From positions 2,480,001 through 2,544,000 of the forward strand of contig JAPEIS010000006.1 in the NCBI GenBank assembly GCA_029531795.1: DNA of 64,000 nucleotides, read 5' to 3'. This DNA is from Sclerotinia nivalis (taxonomy: Eukaryota; Ascomycota; Leotiomycetes; Helotiales; Sclerotiniaceae). The notes below the pieces were generated by a model. That model did not search any database. It had not been told where the DNA came from and saw only the letters and a list, made by a program, of their open reading frames with translations. A program made the translations under genes and the position numbers. Each line of letters opens with the position of its first letter. Within the stretch, counting starts at the first letter, position 1. Shown one piece after another: positions 37,621-48,132 of this stretch.

Positions 37621-39081
37621 ATGGCGACCGACATGGATATTGATATGGATATCGATGTTGGAGTCATTGAGGATTTGCCTATTCCAGATATGGTCGATAT
37701 TGAATTAATTGTGAGCAATTCGATCTTTTCCCCAGTGCAACATTCAAATGTCATATTTGAAGGTCCCCAGGACGCGTTTCACCTCGCTCTACCTACCATT
37801 GCTAACTTATCTTTGATATAGCCAGATGAACCTACTCAAGCACAAAACAATACATCGGCTCCAAATGATAGCTCCGGTCCAGATGCAGAGAAACCTGCGC
37901 CAGAGAAAGTACATATACGTGGCTTGGACAATCTTACCACTGATGATGTAAAGAAGTTCGCACATCATTATTACGACGGGCATATTACACGAGTGGAATG
38001 GATTGATGATTCTTCATTGAATTTAGTGTATGGAAGCTATGATATTGCTGAGATAGCTCTTCGAAAATTCTCGGTACAAGAACTTCCAGAGGATCTTTCA
38101 CAACTTCCCACTTTACAATCTTTCCCTGCCAACCCTTTCCCGGACAATCCCAAAATAAGCTTACAAGTTCGCCTTGCAGTCGTTGGAGATCGTAAACAAA
38201 GAGGGGCCCGAGAAAGAAGTCGTTTCTACCTTTTCAACCCGGAACATGATCCTGCAGAGCGTAGAAAACGTGAGGGTGGACGAAGATATCGGGACCGAGA
38301 TGATGGTGGATATAGAAGCCAGCGTTATGATGAAAAAGAACAACGCAATAGACAACGTGGAGATGAGGAAGCAGGTTTTGATGCAAGTCTTTACGATGAT
38401 GATGAAGCAGCTTTGGCAACTAGAGCAGGGAGACGCCATGGTCGATCAGGATCTGGTTCATCTGGTAGTGACTTTAGGGAACGATCTGATAATCGACGAG
38501 GTTCTGGTTTGCGAGAATTATTTCCAGATAGGGGCGGAAATGATGGGAGATTACGAGATCGAAGCGCATCACCTGTGAGAAACGAGGACAGAGCGCGAGA
38601 TCATAACAGACGACGTCGAGACACAGCAGCTGTAGAAAATAGGTCAAAAGCTCAAGCTATCAAGGCTCGTCTCCGCAGAGAAAGTTCTGCTACAAAGGAA
38701 CTCTTCCCGAGCAAAGTAGGTACGAGTCATCGCAAATCCGGTGCTCTGGATGCTACGGACGAAACAGCAGATCTATTCGCAAATAGAATGCCTGTCCCAT
38801 TTCTTGATGGAAGTTCGGATGTCCGTCCTTCTAGCAAACTATCTTTGGCAGAAAGAATAACATCAGAACAGCCGCAACAGTCACAAGGTTTTAGCATTCG
38901 TGGAGCTGCAAAACCTACTTCCGCTGGGTTCTCTATTAAAGGCTTGGCATCTGATAATTCAACCATGAAGGAATTGTTTCCTTCTCGTTCAGGGGGTGGA
39001 AATGCTGGGAAAGAGCTTTTTTCAGAGGGGATAGTTGGAAGGGGTGGAAGGAGGCAGAAAGCCGAGGATTTATTCTACTAG
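37621..39081 (+). CDS. NCBP3-like (DUF2414) RNA-binding protein with repeated ELFP motifs
   Basis: Two exons (37621-37710, 37822-39081; intron 111 nt, GTGAGC...ATATAG) give 449 residues. A short acidic start (MATDMDIDMDIDV) precedes a domain at about 55-150 beginning VHIRGLDNLTTDDVKKF, with the aromatic and acidic RITRVEWIDDSSLNLVY-like core that typifies NCBP3/DUF2414, an RRM-like fold. PFPDNPKISLQVRLAVVGDRK and RSRFYLFNPEHDPAERR follow, also characteristic. In animals NCBP3 binds the mRNA cap with NCBP1 and joins mRNA export. The second half is rich in RD/RS-type charges and holds ELFPDR (262), ELFPSK (323), ELFPSR (414), ELFSEG (428), a terminal EDLFY, and a pair of GFSI(R/K)G motifs. A nuclear mRNP role is inference from family. 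Confidence 0.82.
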
Positions 39082-39781
39082 ACTTCGGGAGTTATGAATT
39101 CATATAGTGACATATTTCTTTGCGGTCGATAGGGGTGCATATAGCGTTGGGGTATGGATACTTTAACAAATGGAGTTATCGGGAATGGAAATGGAAATGA
39201 TACCATTATATTCTGCACATAGTAAGCAGCAAAGTTTCATAAAAGCAAGCTAAGCTCATGGTCTATTTATAATATTTTATAATCGCCTCTCAAATGCTTC
39301 TTAGGTGCAACATCGCTAGTCAAGGTCATATCAAAGTTTGTGTATTGGTGCCTCTATGAAACTATGATATGGTTTACTGATAATGAATGCAAAGACTCAT
39401 AATGATCAATCAAAATTTGTGCAGTACCAAAGATTGTTTCTTGTTTGAACTTTGAACAATACAAACTACAAGTGGATTTTTGTCAATGTCAAGGAGTTGA
39501 ACATTCACCACCAAAGGAGCCAAATTCTATTGATTTCCAGTAACAATAGATGTTGAGTTTACAGAACTCAACATGTATGGTGATCTCAAAGTCAATATAA
39601 TTCGGGTTTCCGCTCCGACTCGATACCTTTTTGTTTTTGTAAATACAGTCATGGTTTGTTCCTTCTCCTTTCAGTTTTATAGTTCTTTCTATTTATTACC
39701 ACCACATCATCTGAATCAAACATCTCAAGAATCGAACCACTTCAAGAATCACCTGCATCACGGTGAATATCAAAAATCAAA
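39082..39781. other. Intergenic region
   Basis: About 700 bp between the NCBP3-like gene and the coiled-coil gene. A short frame at 39573-39884 overlaps the next gene in another phase and is not supported. No repeat is seen. Confidence 0.5.
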
Positions 39782-41954
39782 ATGGACCAATGGCTCCGAC
39801 CTGTCTTTACAAGGACAAGAACGCCAGTTCAATCCACCCCAAATGATCGTTCCGAAGATCCTCATGAAGCTGAAGACACCATGAAATCTATCCGACCCAG
39901 TTCACGCGTATCCTCCTATATGGGATTTCGCTCTTCCAGTACGGCGAATCTACATACACCTGATGCTTTTACATTTCAACATGTTAATATTCCCGAAAAT
40001 GTATATCATAAACCGTCTAGAAGCCAGATGGCCGAAACATTAAAAGTGGTTATGATGACGAGAAATTTAATGGAACCCGTGCCTGTGGAATATAATACGT
40101 GTATCTTACATGTTTTGGAGGCGTATAATGATTTGGAAGAGGAGTTGGGGAGGAAGGATAGTGAAATTGAGGAGATTAAGGGGAGGCATACGAAGGATAT
40201 TAGAGAGTTTGATGTTATGGCTGAACAGTATGTTTATATTCGATACAGTTAGTTGATGTATGTTGGGTATGAAGTACTAATTTTTGTGGTATTTTTTAGG
40301 TGGAAGGCAAAAGAAAAAGATTATCAAAAGGAAATGAAGAATTTGGAAATTCTTCTCTCGAAGACGGAGGGGGGAATGGAAAATGTTACAATGGCGCGTT
40401 CGAAAAGTGTTATTCATGGAGCTAGAAGAGCGGCGGATTTTTTTGAAGATGGGATGGAGAAAATAAAGCAAAATTTCGCGCGTTATAGTTCTGGAAGAGG
40501 TCGGTTTTATCTTCCATTCAGATCTTACAATGTCTAACTGACGTACATAGGCTCTTCGAATACAACAACCGAATGGGAAATAGATCCCACACAACAAATT
40601 ACCTCAGCGCCCCCTCTCGAAACTCCTAGAAGTCCAAGCCATGTCTCTAGACAGGAAGAAGATATACAACAGGAAAGAACAGTAGGATCGCGACGCAAAG
40701 AACATTCTTCAGTTCAAGATACGGAAAGTTTCTACTCAGCAGTAGACAGTCAACCAGGATCCCGCTTAACATCATTACAACTCGATGCATTAGAGCGACA
40801 GCATGCTACTGAAGAACTCGGTGTAGCATTTGACTCATCATCCGAATCAGACGATACTAGTTCCCGCTCAGCTATTACAGAAGGTCAAGCTCTTACTCCC
40901 AATCGCGGTCCAAAACTCCCCGGTATTCGCAGTAATAGTAAAGAGAAACCACTCCCAGATATTCCCACCAATGGTCCAGAAATTGATCCTTTCTTTTCAG
41001 GTGAAACAGGTAATGCACAACCATGGGTTAATTCACAAGATGATGAACAAGCATCCTCATCTATCGACTCCAGAAAAGGATTCTCATTCAAAGCAGGTGA
41101 TGATTCACCATCATTGTTACATGAAACCTCAAAAGACGCCCTGCGGAAAAGTAATACGGTGTCAGTTCCAGCAAGTCGTCTTTCTTATGTTATGAATAAT
41201 GAAGATGAATTTGTGGCAACGCCGAGACTGGCAGATTCAAAGTTTGAGCTGAAACCAAAACCCGGAATTATGGGGGAGAAAAGTAGTACGAATTTGAATA
41301 TGAATACGATGCTAAGTGGTTCTCTTGAAAAAGAAAAAGAAATGGAGAGGGGAAATGATAAGGGGTTGAGACAACAGTTGGGGATGGGAATGGGGATGGG
41401 GAGGGGCATTGAGAGAACTGATTCGAGTAGTAGTGTTGTTACGGCTGTGAGGGATAATTCGGGGAGGAGTGAAGGGGGTCGGTTGGGGAGGGGGAGGGGA
41501 AGTGGAAATGGGAATGGGAATGGAGGTGGGGGAAAACAGAAAAATGGGCAGGGAACGGCGGTTATGGCTGTGAGTACTTTTCTTTTTGACAGTGATGGTG
41601 ATGGTAGGTAGATGGTGGGATTTTTTAAAGCGAGATTGAAAGGAGTGGGGTTACTCTTATTTATGAGATTCCGTTCATCTCTCATTCGAGGTTCCGGATA
41701 GGGGAAGAGATGGGTGGATGAGTGGGGTTAAGAAAAAGAGAATGAATGCTAATGATAACGGTAAATAGGCAGTAAGAGCGATAGCGGCAAGTAATAAATC
41801 AGCGACGGCTAATGATAGGATTCAAGCTCATGCGAATGAATTTGATAGGAAGGAGGTTGATAGGAGAGAGGTTGATAGGAGGGAGGGGGTACCGTTTAGT
41901 CCCGAGCGGAGTCCAACGGGGAGTCAGACGGGTGGTGGTAGGAGTAGGGATTGA
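39782..41954 (+). CDS. Coiled-coil, low-complexity fungal protein of unknown function
   Basis: Four exons (39782-40227, 40300-40499, 40551-41569, 41769-41954) give about 616 residues. The introns (72, 51, 51... spacing 40228-40299, 40500-40549/50, 41570-41768) are GT-AG and keep phases 2, 1 and 0. The last is unusually long at 199 nt, and its acceptor at 41768 is chosen because the AG at 41772 would give an immediate stop. The N-terminal part has a helical region and a coiled coil (about 105-205, with NDLEEELGRKDSEIEE and KAKEKDYQKEMKNLE). A Ser/Thr/Pro-rich middle follows (SFYSAVDSQPGSR, LPGIRSNSKEKPLPDIP), then GMGMGMGRG and GSGNGNGNGGGG runs and a repeated EVDRREVDRRE tail. KPLPDIP and similar Pro motifs could be SH3 ligands. 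No catalytic signature or known family is recognised. Confidence 0.72.
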
Positions 41955-44134
41955 AAAGTGGATTGAAGAAGAGGTATGAGATGAAGTTGTAAGGGGTTGA
42001 AATGAGTTGTGGGATGGGATAGAAGAAAGGTTGGAGAAGGGTAAGATGGAGGGGTGTGGGATGGAAGAGCATAGGATGAATGGTGCATCTTGTGATATGG
42101 ATGGCGAATATACGGGAAGGGAGGGCTATCTAAGATACTAGCTTTACTTGTAATCACATAAATTCAGCTAACGTACATGATTTCAAATAATTGTATTTAT
42201 ACGAAGTACCAGTAACAGCCATATTAATCTTCGGTGTCATTACATTTTAATCTTGCAGTCGAAGGGATTATCTATCAATGGATGGAATCGGTACAGTACT
42301 AGTATTAGTAATAGAAGCTAGCTAGCTGTTACAATTATACTGTTACCGAATGATATGATAGGAAATGAGATGAAATGAAGTGAATTTTTGGAATAAGGTT
42401 GAGGACTGGGTAGGAACTTGGATGGGAGGGAAAAGAGGGGAGATGTGTAGTCTTTTTTATTTATTTTTGGGGAGAGGGGGTTTCGGGGGTGATGTTGACT
42501 GAACATATCATTAGATGTAGTGTTTGAAGCAACATCTAACATCCATATACCTATGCCTGTATGCTTTATGCTATGTGAATATTATGCCCACGCTTAGATA
42601 CATTTCAACTCATAAGTCGTCGTCATTTATCTCGCTCTCAACGGAACGATGAGGTTACACCAAAGCACGTGAACGAAAAACACGACTCTGCGGCGTGCGT
42701 GCATAACCCCAGAATTCATCGTTGGAAATGAGGGGCAACAATACTACAAATGTTACACAAAATCATCTGTCAAAACCGTAAAATTTTCATCCTCCAAATA
42801 TTTTAACATCAACAACATCTTGACGACACTAATAACATATTCCATCAACACCAACAACAATATCAAAATCACAAAACCTCATGATTTACCATCATCACAT
42901 GAATAACATGGAAAAAACCTAGCCAGCCTGACTAGCCTCGGATGTACCATTAAATTAAACTCCCACCTAAAAAAAACCACCAAGCACAATAAAATGCCCC
43001 AAGTCCTTATTCTTGATATTCTTGATCTCGGACTAGCAAGCTCAATTTGGGCAAAACCCGACTTGTCGTGCATTTTGTTGAGAAAAAGGTTTCGCAAATG
43101 ATGAATTTTGGCCCGCTTTTCTTTTTTTCTTTAGGACTTTTTTTTGGGATATCGAATTTGCGGAGTGCGGACGAATGGGGAATACTTCTTCTGGAGAGAT
43201 GAGAGGCAAAGGGAAGTAATGGGAAAAGAAAAAACCCAAGAAATTTATCCCACCTTTTGAGGAATTGGAAGAATGAATGAAGTTTGGTTGGTTTTTGGTG
43301 TTCCTGTCGGTTGGCTAGATGTACATATGTACTATATGTACTCATAAACCCTGCATTCAATGTGACCAGTTGTGTATCATGTATCATGTATCATAAACCG
43401 TTTACCGCATGAACCAGTCCAAAATGCAGAATTCTCGGTCGGAAAATAGTAAAAATGCGTAATTTAATATGGGCGTGCACCAAATAAGGCTGAAAAGATC
43501 TAACGCTCACCCACTCTCATCCTAGAAGCTTTAAAAGCTTTTAAAGCTTTTAAAGCTTCTGGTTTGTGGCTCCTTCCTTGTCCTCTGTATGGTGAGTTCT
43601 GTCAGTCCAAAAATTGTTGGGATTTTTTTGATGAAGCGAGGCTGTGAAATGAAGAATAAACCAGAGAAATTGGATGAAAACACTGGTAATGGTAATGCTA
43701 ACTCTCCATTTACCAGTTAAGTGATTGAATTTTCTTAAACTCACTTAATATTAACATCAAAAACCAAGAAGAAGAACCGAGGTTCGGATATACAAGGGTT
43801 TATTGTGTTTTTTATTCTTCTTCTGTTTGCTTCTTTTTTTATTGCATGCCAAACGAAGGTTAGGAATTTTTATACATTTCATTTTGATATCAACAACTCC
43901 TTCATACCTCAAATAGAAGAGATTCATTATCTCCTACAGTCTTTCATAATTCAATAGGTCTTTTCTTCGAGTTTGGCAGATCTAGTTGAATTTTATATCA
44001 ATTTTCTGCCCTTTCCTAATTTGATATTCGTGTCAATATCAGATCAAAGTTTGGAGATAATCCTCTATCGCAAGGCTTCACTCTAATTCCCATCTCGAAA
44101 ACCCCTCGGAATACCTATCAAAATCTACCAAAAA
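41955..44134. other. Intergenic region with a perfect palindrome
   Basis: About 2.2 kb with no gene. It includes the 35-nt palindrome at 43525-43559. It also has a CT-rich probable leader before the elongase start. Open frames on the minus strand (42879-43387) overlap each other in different phases and are not supported. Confidence 0.5.
43525..43559. repeat. Perfect palindrome, 17-bp arms with 1-nt centre
   Basis: The sequence reads GAAGCTTTAAAAGCTTT, then one base, then its exact reverse complement. It is built from interlocking AAGCTTTT units. It lies about 575 bp upstream of the elongase start codon and could form a cruciform or hairpin. It may be a binding site for a dimeric protein, but that is inference. 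Confidence 0.9.
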
Positions 44135-45603
44135 ATGGCTTCCGCAACTGTCCATTTCTCAAAACCTTCACCCTCTCTATTTACATTTCCTCCAAAGAAT
44201 GATCCTCAAACTTTACCACCTCCAACACCAGGTTCAACACTCTCCGCCCCTCCTTTCGCAATCGACCCCTCATGGTATAATGCCGCCCTCGATGTTCGAG
44301 TCCCAATCACAATTGCAGCTGTTTATGCTGTAACTGTTACACTCGTCAATCAATACAATAGACGCGCTGGAAATAAACCATGGTCAATCAGTAAAACCAA
44401 GGCTTTCTTCGTTTTCGTCGTGGCACATAATATTTTCTTGGCCGTATACTCTGGATGGACTTTTATTGGCATGTTTGGAGCTCTTAAAAGATCACTTCAA
44501 AATCCAATGGGTCCAGCTGGTCTCGCGGGTACCGTCGATAGTTTATGCAAAGTTCATGGGGTTACTGGTTTGGATAATGCTATGACTTATAATGCAAGCA
44601 TGTCGAAGTGGACCGCGGAATTACCAACCGAATTCAAATTGACCAGCGCTGGAATTCCAGATTCTACTGATTTGGGTAGATTATGGAATGAAGGACTTGC
44701 ATTTTATGGATGGTTTTTCTACCTTAGCAAGTTTTATGAGGTTCTTGATACGGTGATTATTTTGGCAAAGGGAAAGAGAAGTTCGACTTTACAAACTTAT
44801 CATCATGCTGGTGCTATGATGTGTATGTGGGCTGGAATTCGATTCATGTCACCACCAATTTGGATGTTTGTATTTGTTAATTCTGGAATTCACGCTTTGA
44901 TGGTAAGCTTAAAGGCATTTTTTATATCATTGAAAGCTAACATTTGCTTTAGTACACCTATTATACACTCACAGCATTTTCCGTACCTATCCCACAAACT
45001 CTGAAGCGCAGTCTCACAACAATGCAAATTATTCAATTCCTCGTTGGAGTTACCTACGCTACACTTCATTCCTTTATCTCCTATACAGTAACCATCAAAG
45101 TTCCATCCATTCCAGCCACCATCTCCTCTGTTGTTTCTTCAGCATCAGTCGTCGCAACCTCGGCCGCAGCAATCGCAACCTCAGAAGGTGTCTCAGCTTT
45201 CATCAAAAAGCTTCTCTACCGCGCAGTCGGCGAAGAAGGTCTAGCCGAAAATGTCAACGCTCCAGTTTTTACAGAAGCCGCTCAAGCACCCATTGCTTCT
45301 CATAAATCACATTCGAAAATCACCACATATGTCACTGAAACCCGTACAATCCCTTGTATTGATACTAGTGGACAAACATTCGCCATTTGGCTTAATGTGG
45401 TTTATCTTACTCCATTGACATTTCTGTTCGTAAGATTCTTCATTAAATCTTATATCAGGAGAACATCTGGAGGTGGAAAGAAAGGAGGAAGAAAAGCAAG
45501 TTTTGTAGCTGCGGAAAAGGCGGGGTTTGATGCGTTGAAGGGGGTTGAGAGGGAGTTAAGTAGAGGGGAAAATGCACTTGGGGGAAAGTTTGAGAAGATT
45601 TAA
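44135..45603 (+). CDS. ELO-family very-long-chain fatty-acid elongase
   Basis: Two exons (44135-44902, 44953-45603; intron 50 nt, GTAAGC...TTTAG) give 472 residues. ELO signatures are present: KFYEVLDTVIILAKGK (about 199-214), the histidine box region LQTYHHAGAMMCMWAGIR (Q220, H223, H224), and VNSGIHALMYTYYTL across the splice. Several hydrophobic segments fit the multispanning ER enzyme that condenses malonyl-CoA with acyl-CoA. The classical box is HxxHH; here the first His is Gln. An Ala/Ser/Val-rich segment of about 100 residues (about 285-390) lies before the last membrane helix, and the C-terminus is basic (SGGGKKGGRKAS), so the protein is longer than the usual 300-350. Chain-length specificity cannot be told. 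Confidence 0.9.
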
Positions 45604-45961
45604 GGGAAGAGAGAGAAGTGGAAGAAAAAAGTTCGGGCGGACCAAATAAATGTAATGGGAGGTCAGGAATCCGTACTTTGTATTTGGGTTTATTAGGTCT
45701 TCTTTGGGGAAAATAAGTTTAAGTGTGGGGAGGAAAAGGGGTTAGAATTGAATGAATGAATCAATAAATCAATAAATAAATGAATAGATGAGCGAGGGAA
45801 TGATTGAGAATTAATTACTCAAGCTAGGGAACGGAGGGGAAGGGAACGGAATGGGATGGATACACAAAAGTTATTTATTAAAGGATACTCATTCAGTAGG
45901 TATGTATAGTATGGTATGTGCGGTGGGATGTATAATAAATGGAATTAAAGTATGCCTCTGT

Positions 45962-45984
45962 ATGTGTGTGTGTGTGTGTGTGTG
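45962..45984. repeat. (TG)n microsatellite
   Basis: About ten TG dinucleotides in a row, the left edge of the repeat cluster. Confidence 0.9.
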
Positions 45985-46027
45985 GATATGCGTCATTAGA
46001 TTAGTTTAATTCATTCATTCATTCATT

Positions 46028-46154
46028 TGAATTGGAATTGGAATTGGAATTGGAATTGGAATTGGAATTGGAATTGGAATTGGAATTGGAATTGGAATTG
46101 GAATTGGAATTGGAATTGGAATTGGGATTGGAATTGGAATTGGAATTGGAATTG
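46028..46154. repeat. (GGAATT)n hexanucleotide array, about 20 units
   Basis: A 6-bp unit GGAATT is repeated about 20 times with a single interruption (GGGATT near 46121). Each unit boundary contains AATT, so the array is rich in short palindromes. It does not match the telomere repeat. Confidence 0.93.
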
Positions 46155-46309
46155 ATGGATCATTCGAATTGGCGATCGTGATGGATTATATATGATAGAT
46201 CATGTATGATAGGAAGAAGGGAGGAAAGGAGAGGAAAGAAAATAGGGAAAGGAAAAAGAGGGAAGGAAAAGGGGAGGGGAAAAGGGAAAGGGGGGTGATG
46301 GCGATGATG

Positions 46310-46375
46310 AGGTTTGGAGGTTTGGAGGTTTGGAGGTTTGGAAGTTTGGAAGTTTGGAAGTTTTGGAAGTTTGGT
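46310..46375. repeat. GGTTTGGAG 9-bp tandem repeat
   Basis: About seven units of GGTTTGGAG drifting to AGTTTGGA across the array, with one extra T near the end. All G tracts lie on the + strand. Confidence 0.88.
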
Positions 46376-46470
46376 ATAATGAGTGTAGTGTATGAAATGT
46401 TACTATTAGGCTATGGTGTGTATTATGTGTTGATATATGTGTATGGTGTGTATTGTAGTGTGATGTGGTG

Positions 46471-46508
46471 TGTGTAAGTGTGTGTAAGTGTGTGTAAGTG
46501 TGTGTGGG
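46471..46508. repeat. (GTGTGTAA)n tandem repeat
   Basis: Four near-identical GTGTGTAA units ending in GTGTGTGGG. Confidence 0.88.
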
Positions 46509-46523
46509 ATGGGGATGGGAATG

Positions 46524-46680
46524 GAGGAGATGGAGGAGAGTAATAGAGGGGGAAGGAGAGTAATAGAGGGGGTGGATAGTGATAGGTGGAAGGAGAGTAA
46601 TAGAGGGGGAAGGAGAGTAATAGAGGGGGTGGAGAGTAATAGAGGGGGTGGATAGTGATAGGGGGTGGAGGAGATGGAGA
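46524..46680. repeat. G-rich minisatellite
   Basis: Variant units containing GGAGAGTAATAGAGGGGG and GTGGATAGTGATAG repeat about six times. Runs of five G per unit make the top strand a candidate for G-quadruplex formation; this is inference from sequence only. Confidence 0.9.
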
Positions 46681-46913
46681 TGTAAAACAATCGATGAAGA
46701 GAAAGAGAAAAGTAGAGAAAAATAAAGAATCCCTTTCCTTTAAAAAAAAGTCAACTTATTCATTTTATTTCAAATTAAAGTATTAATAACGCCCCTTTTT
46801 CCTGGCACGAATCATTATACCCATCTATACTTTATAATTCAAATCTTTTTATATCTTCTTATCTTTTGTTTTGATCTTTTATTTTGTTTTGTTTTTTTAG
46901 GTTTATTATATGA

Positions 46914-46940
46914 GGGAAGGGAAGGGAAGGGAAGGGAAGG
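46914..46940. repeat. (GGGAA)n repeat
   Basis: Five consecutive GGGAA units on the + strand, the right edge of the repeat cluster. Confidence 0.9.
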
Positions 46941-48132
46941 ATGAGGAGGAAGATATATATATATTAGGGTTATATTTGTAAGTGTTTGGAATAGATTGAA
47001 GGTTTTGTTGATCAAAGATATTATTATATTTCATTTTTCTGATGGGGAGAAAAAGAGAAGAATAGTTGGAAGGAGGAGGAGAGATTCATTTGTAGGATTT
47101 TTGGTATTAAGTCTGGTGGTTCAGAGGGATAGAGAGGAAACGAGCGGTTAAGGGGTTTGATATATAAAGTCACTAGGATATATCATATAATCAAATCAAC
47201 TAAGATATAATAAAGAAGATGAAGATAAATACTCGAATATTCTTTCTAGAATAATCGATAATAATTTCAACATCCATCCCTTTAAAATCCTTAAACCAAT
47301 TCATATCCTCAAATCCTCATATCTATCAATAATATCATATACATACTCCCACCAAGTTCATTTTTTAGATTTTTTTTTTCGCCCCCAAAGACCTTAAGAA
47401 TTGAAGGGGTTTTGTTGATTATGAAGATGAAGATTGTTGGTTGGATGTGGTGGATTGGGTGGGAGGTGTTTCTAGATTTAATACTTCGTACTTTGTAGTG
47501 GTATTGTTTCTCTTCTAGGCAAAATCAAGTTGAGCTGCTTTATCTCTTTTGAGGGGGGGAGGGAGGAGTTGGGTTAAGTTGGATGTGATGGTCTGGGTTG
47601 ATATTTGTATCAAATAGTGAGTTTACGAAATCAACTTGCTTGGTGTTTTTTACTGAATCTTTTACCAAGGCGAATTTTCCTTGTCGTCATTTTATAAAGC
47701 TTGAGGAGAAGATGTATGAGGATATTAGATCAGAGCGAAATGCATATAAAGCACACAATTCAAGTCATGGCAAGGGAACAAAATATAAAACAAGCGCATT
47801 GTCATTCTATAGTAAGTAATTGCCTCCATAAATGCAATTAATAGCAAAGTATCTAGTTACATCTTGAAAACCATAATATTGAGTCAAGACCATGGATAGT
47901 AGACCAGCAACTACCATGTCGAGAAACATGTAACCATCATATCATTAATACCAAAGAACCATTCCATTGAGATGAACCAAAGAAAAGAGAAACACCATAT
48001 GATGAGCGAACACCATTGGGGAAACAGGAGAAAAGAACCAAAGAAACCAAGTAAGTGGCATATGACCAAATAACCCCCGAGAAACCAAGCAACCAAAGAA
48101 AAACAGAAGAAATCCAACAAGTCCACAACCAT

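Larger units (their letters stand above)
45604..48132. other. Convergent intergenic region with dense simple repeats
   Basis: About 2.5 kb between the convergent elongase (+) and SANT-like (-) genes. Most of 45960-46945 is microsatellite and minisatellite sequence with the purine- or G-rich strand on top. The remainder (46950-48130) is AT-rich with no gene; the frames at 47598-48200 are short and phase-overlapping. Confidence 0.6.

Noticed and set aside
41185..41685. Minus-strand 166-codon Pro/Phe/Leu-rich frame
   Set aside because: It is antisense to the Gly/Asn-rich end of exon 3 of the coiled-coil gene.
46028..46154. GGAATT array considered as telomere or centromere repeat
   Set aside because: The unit is not TTAGGG, and a 130-bp array beside ordinary genes is a normal microsatellite.
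46028..46680. Repeat cluster considered as a CRISPR array
   Set aside because: Units are contiguous with no unique spacers, and the genome is eukaryotic.
46406..46690. Minus-strand 94-codon frame rich in Ser/Thr/Leu/Tyr
   Set aside because: It is the translation of the minisatellite; repetitive and not a gene.
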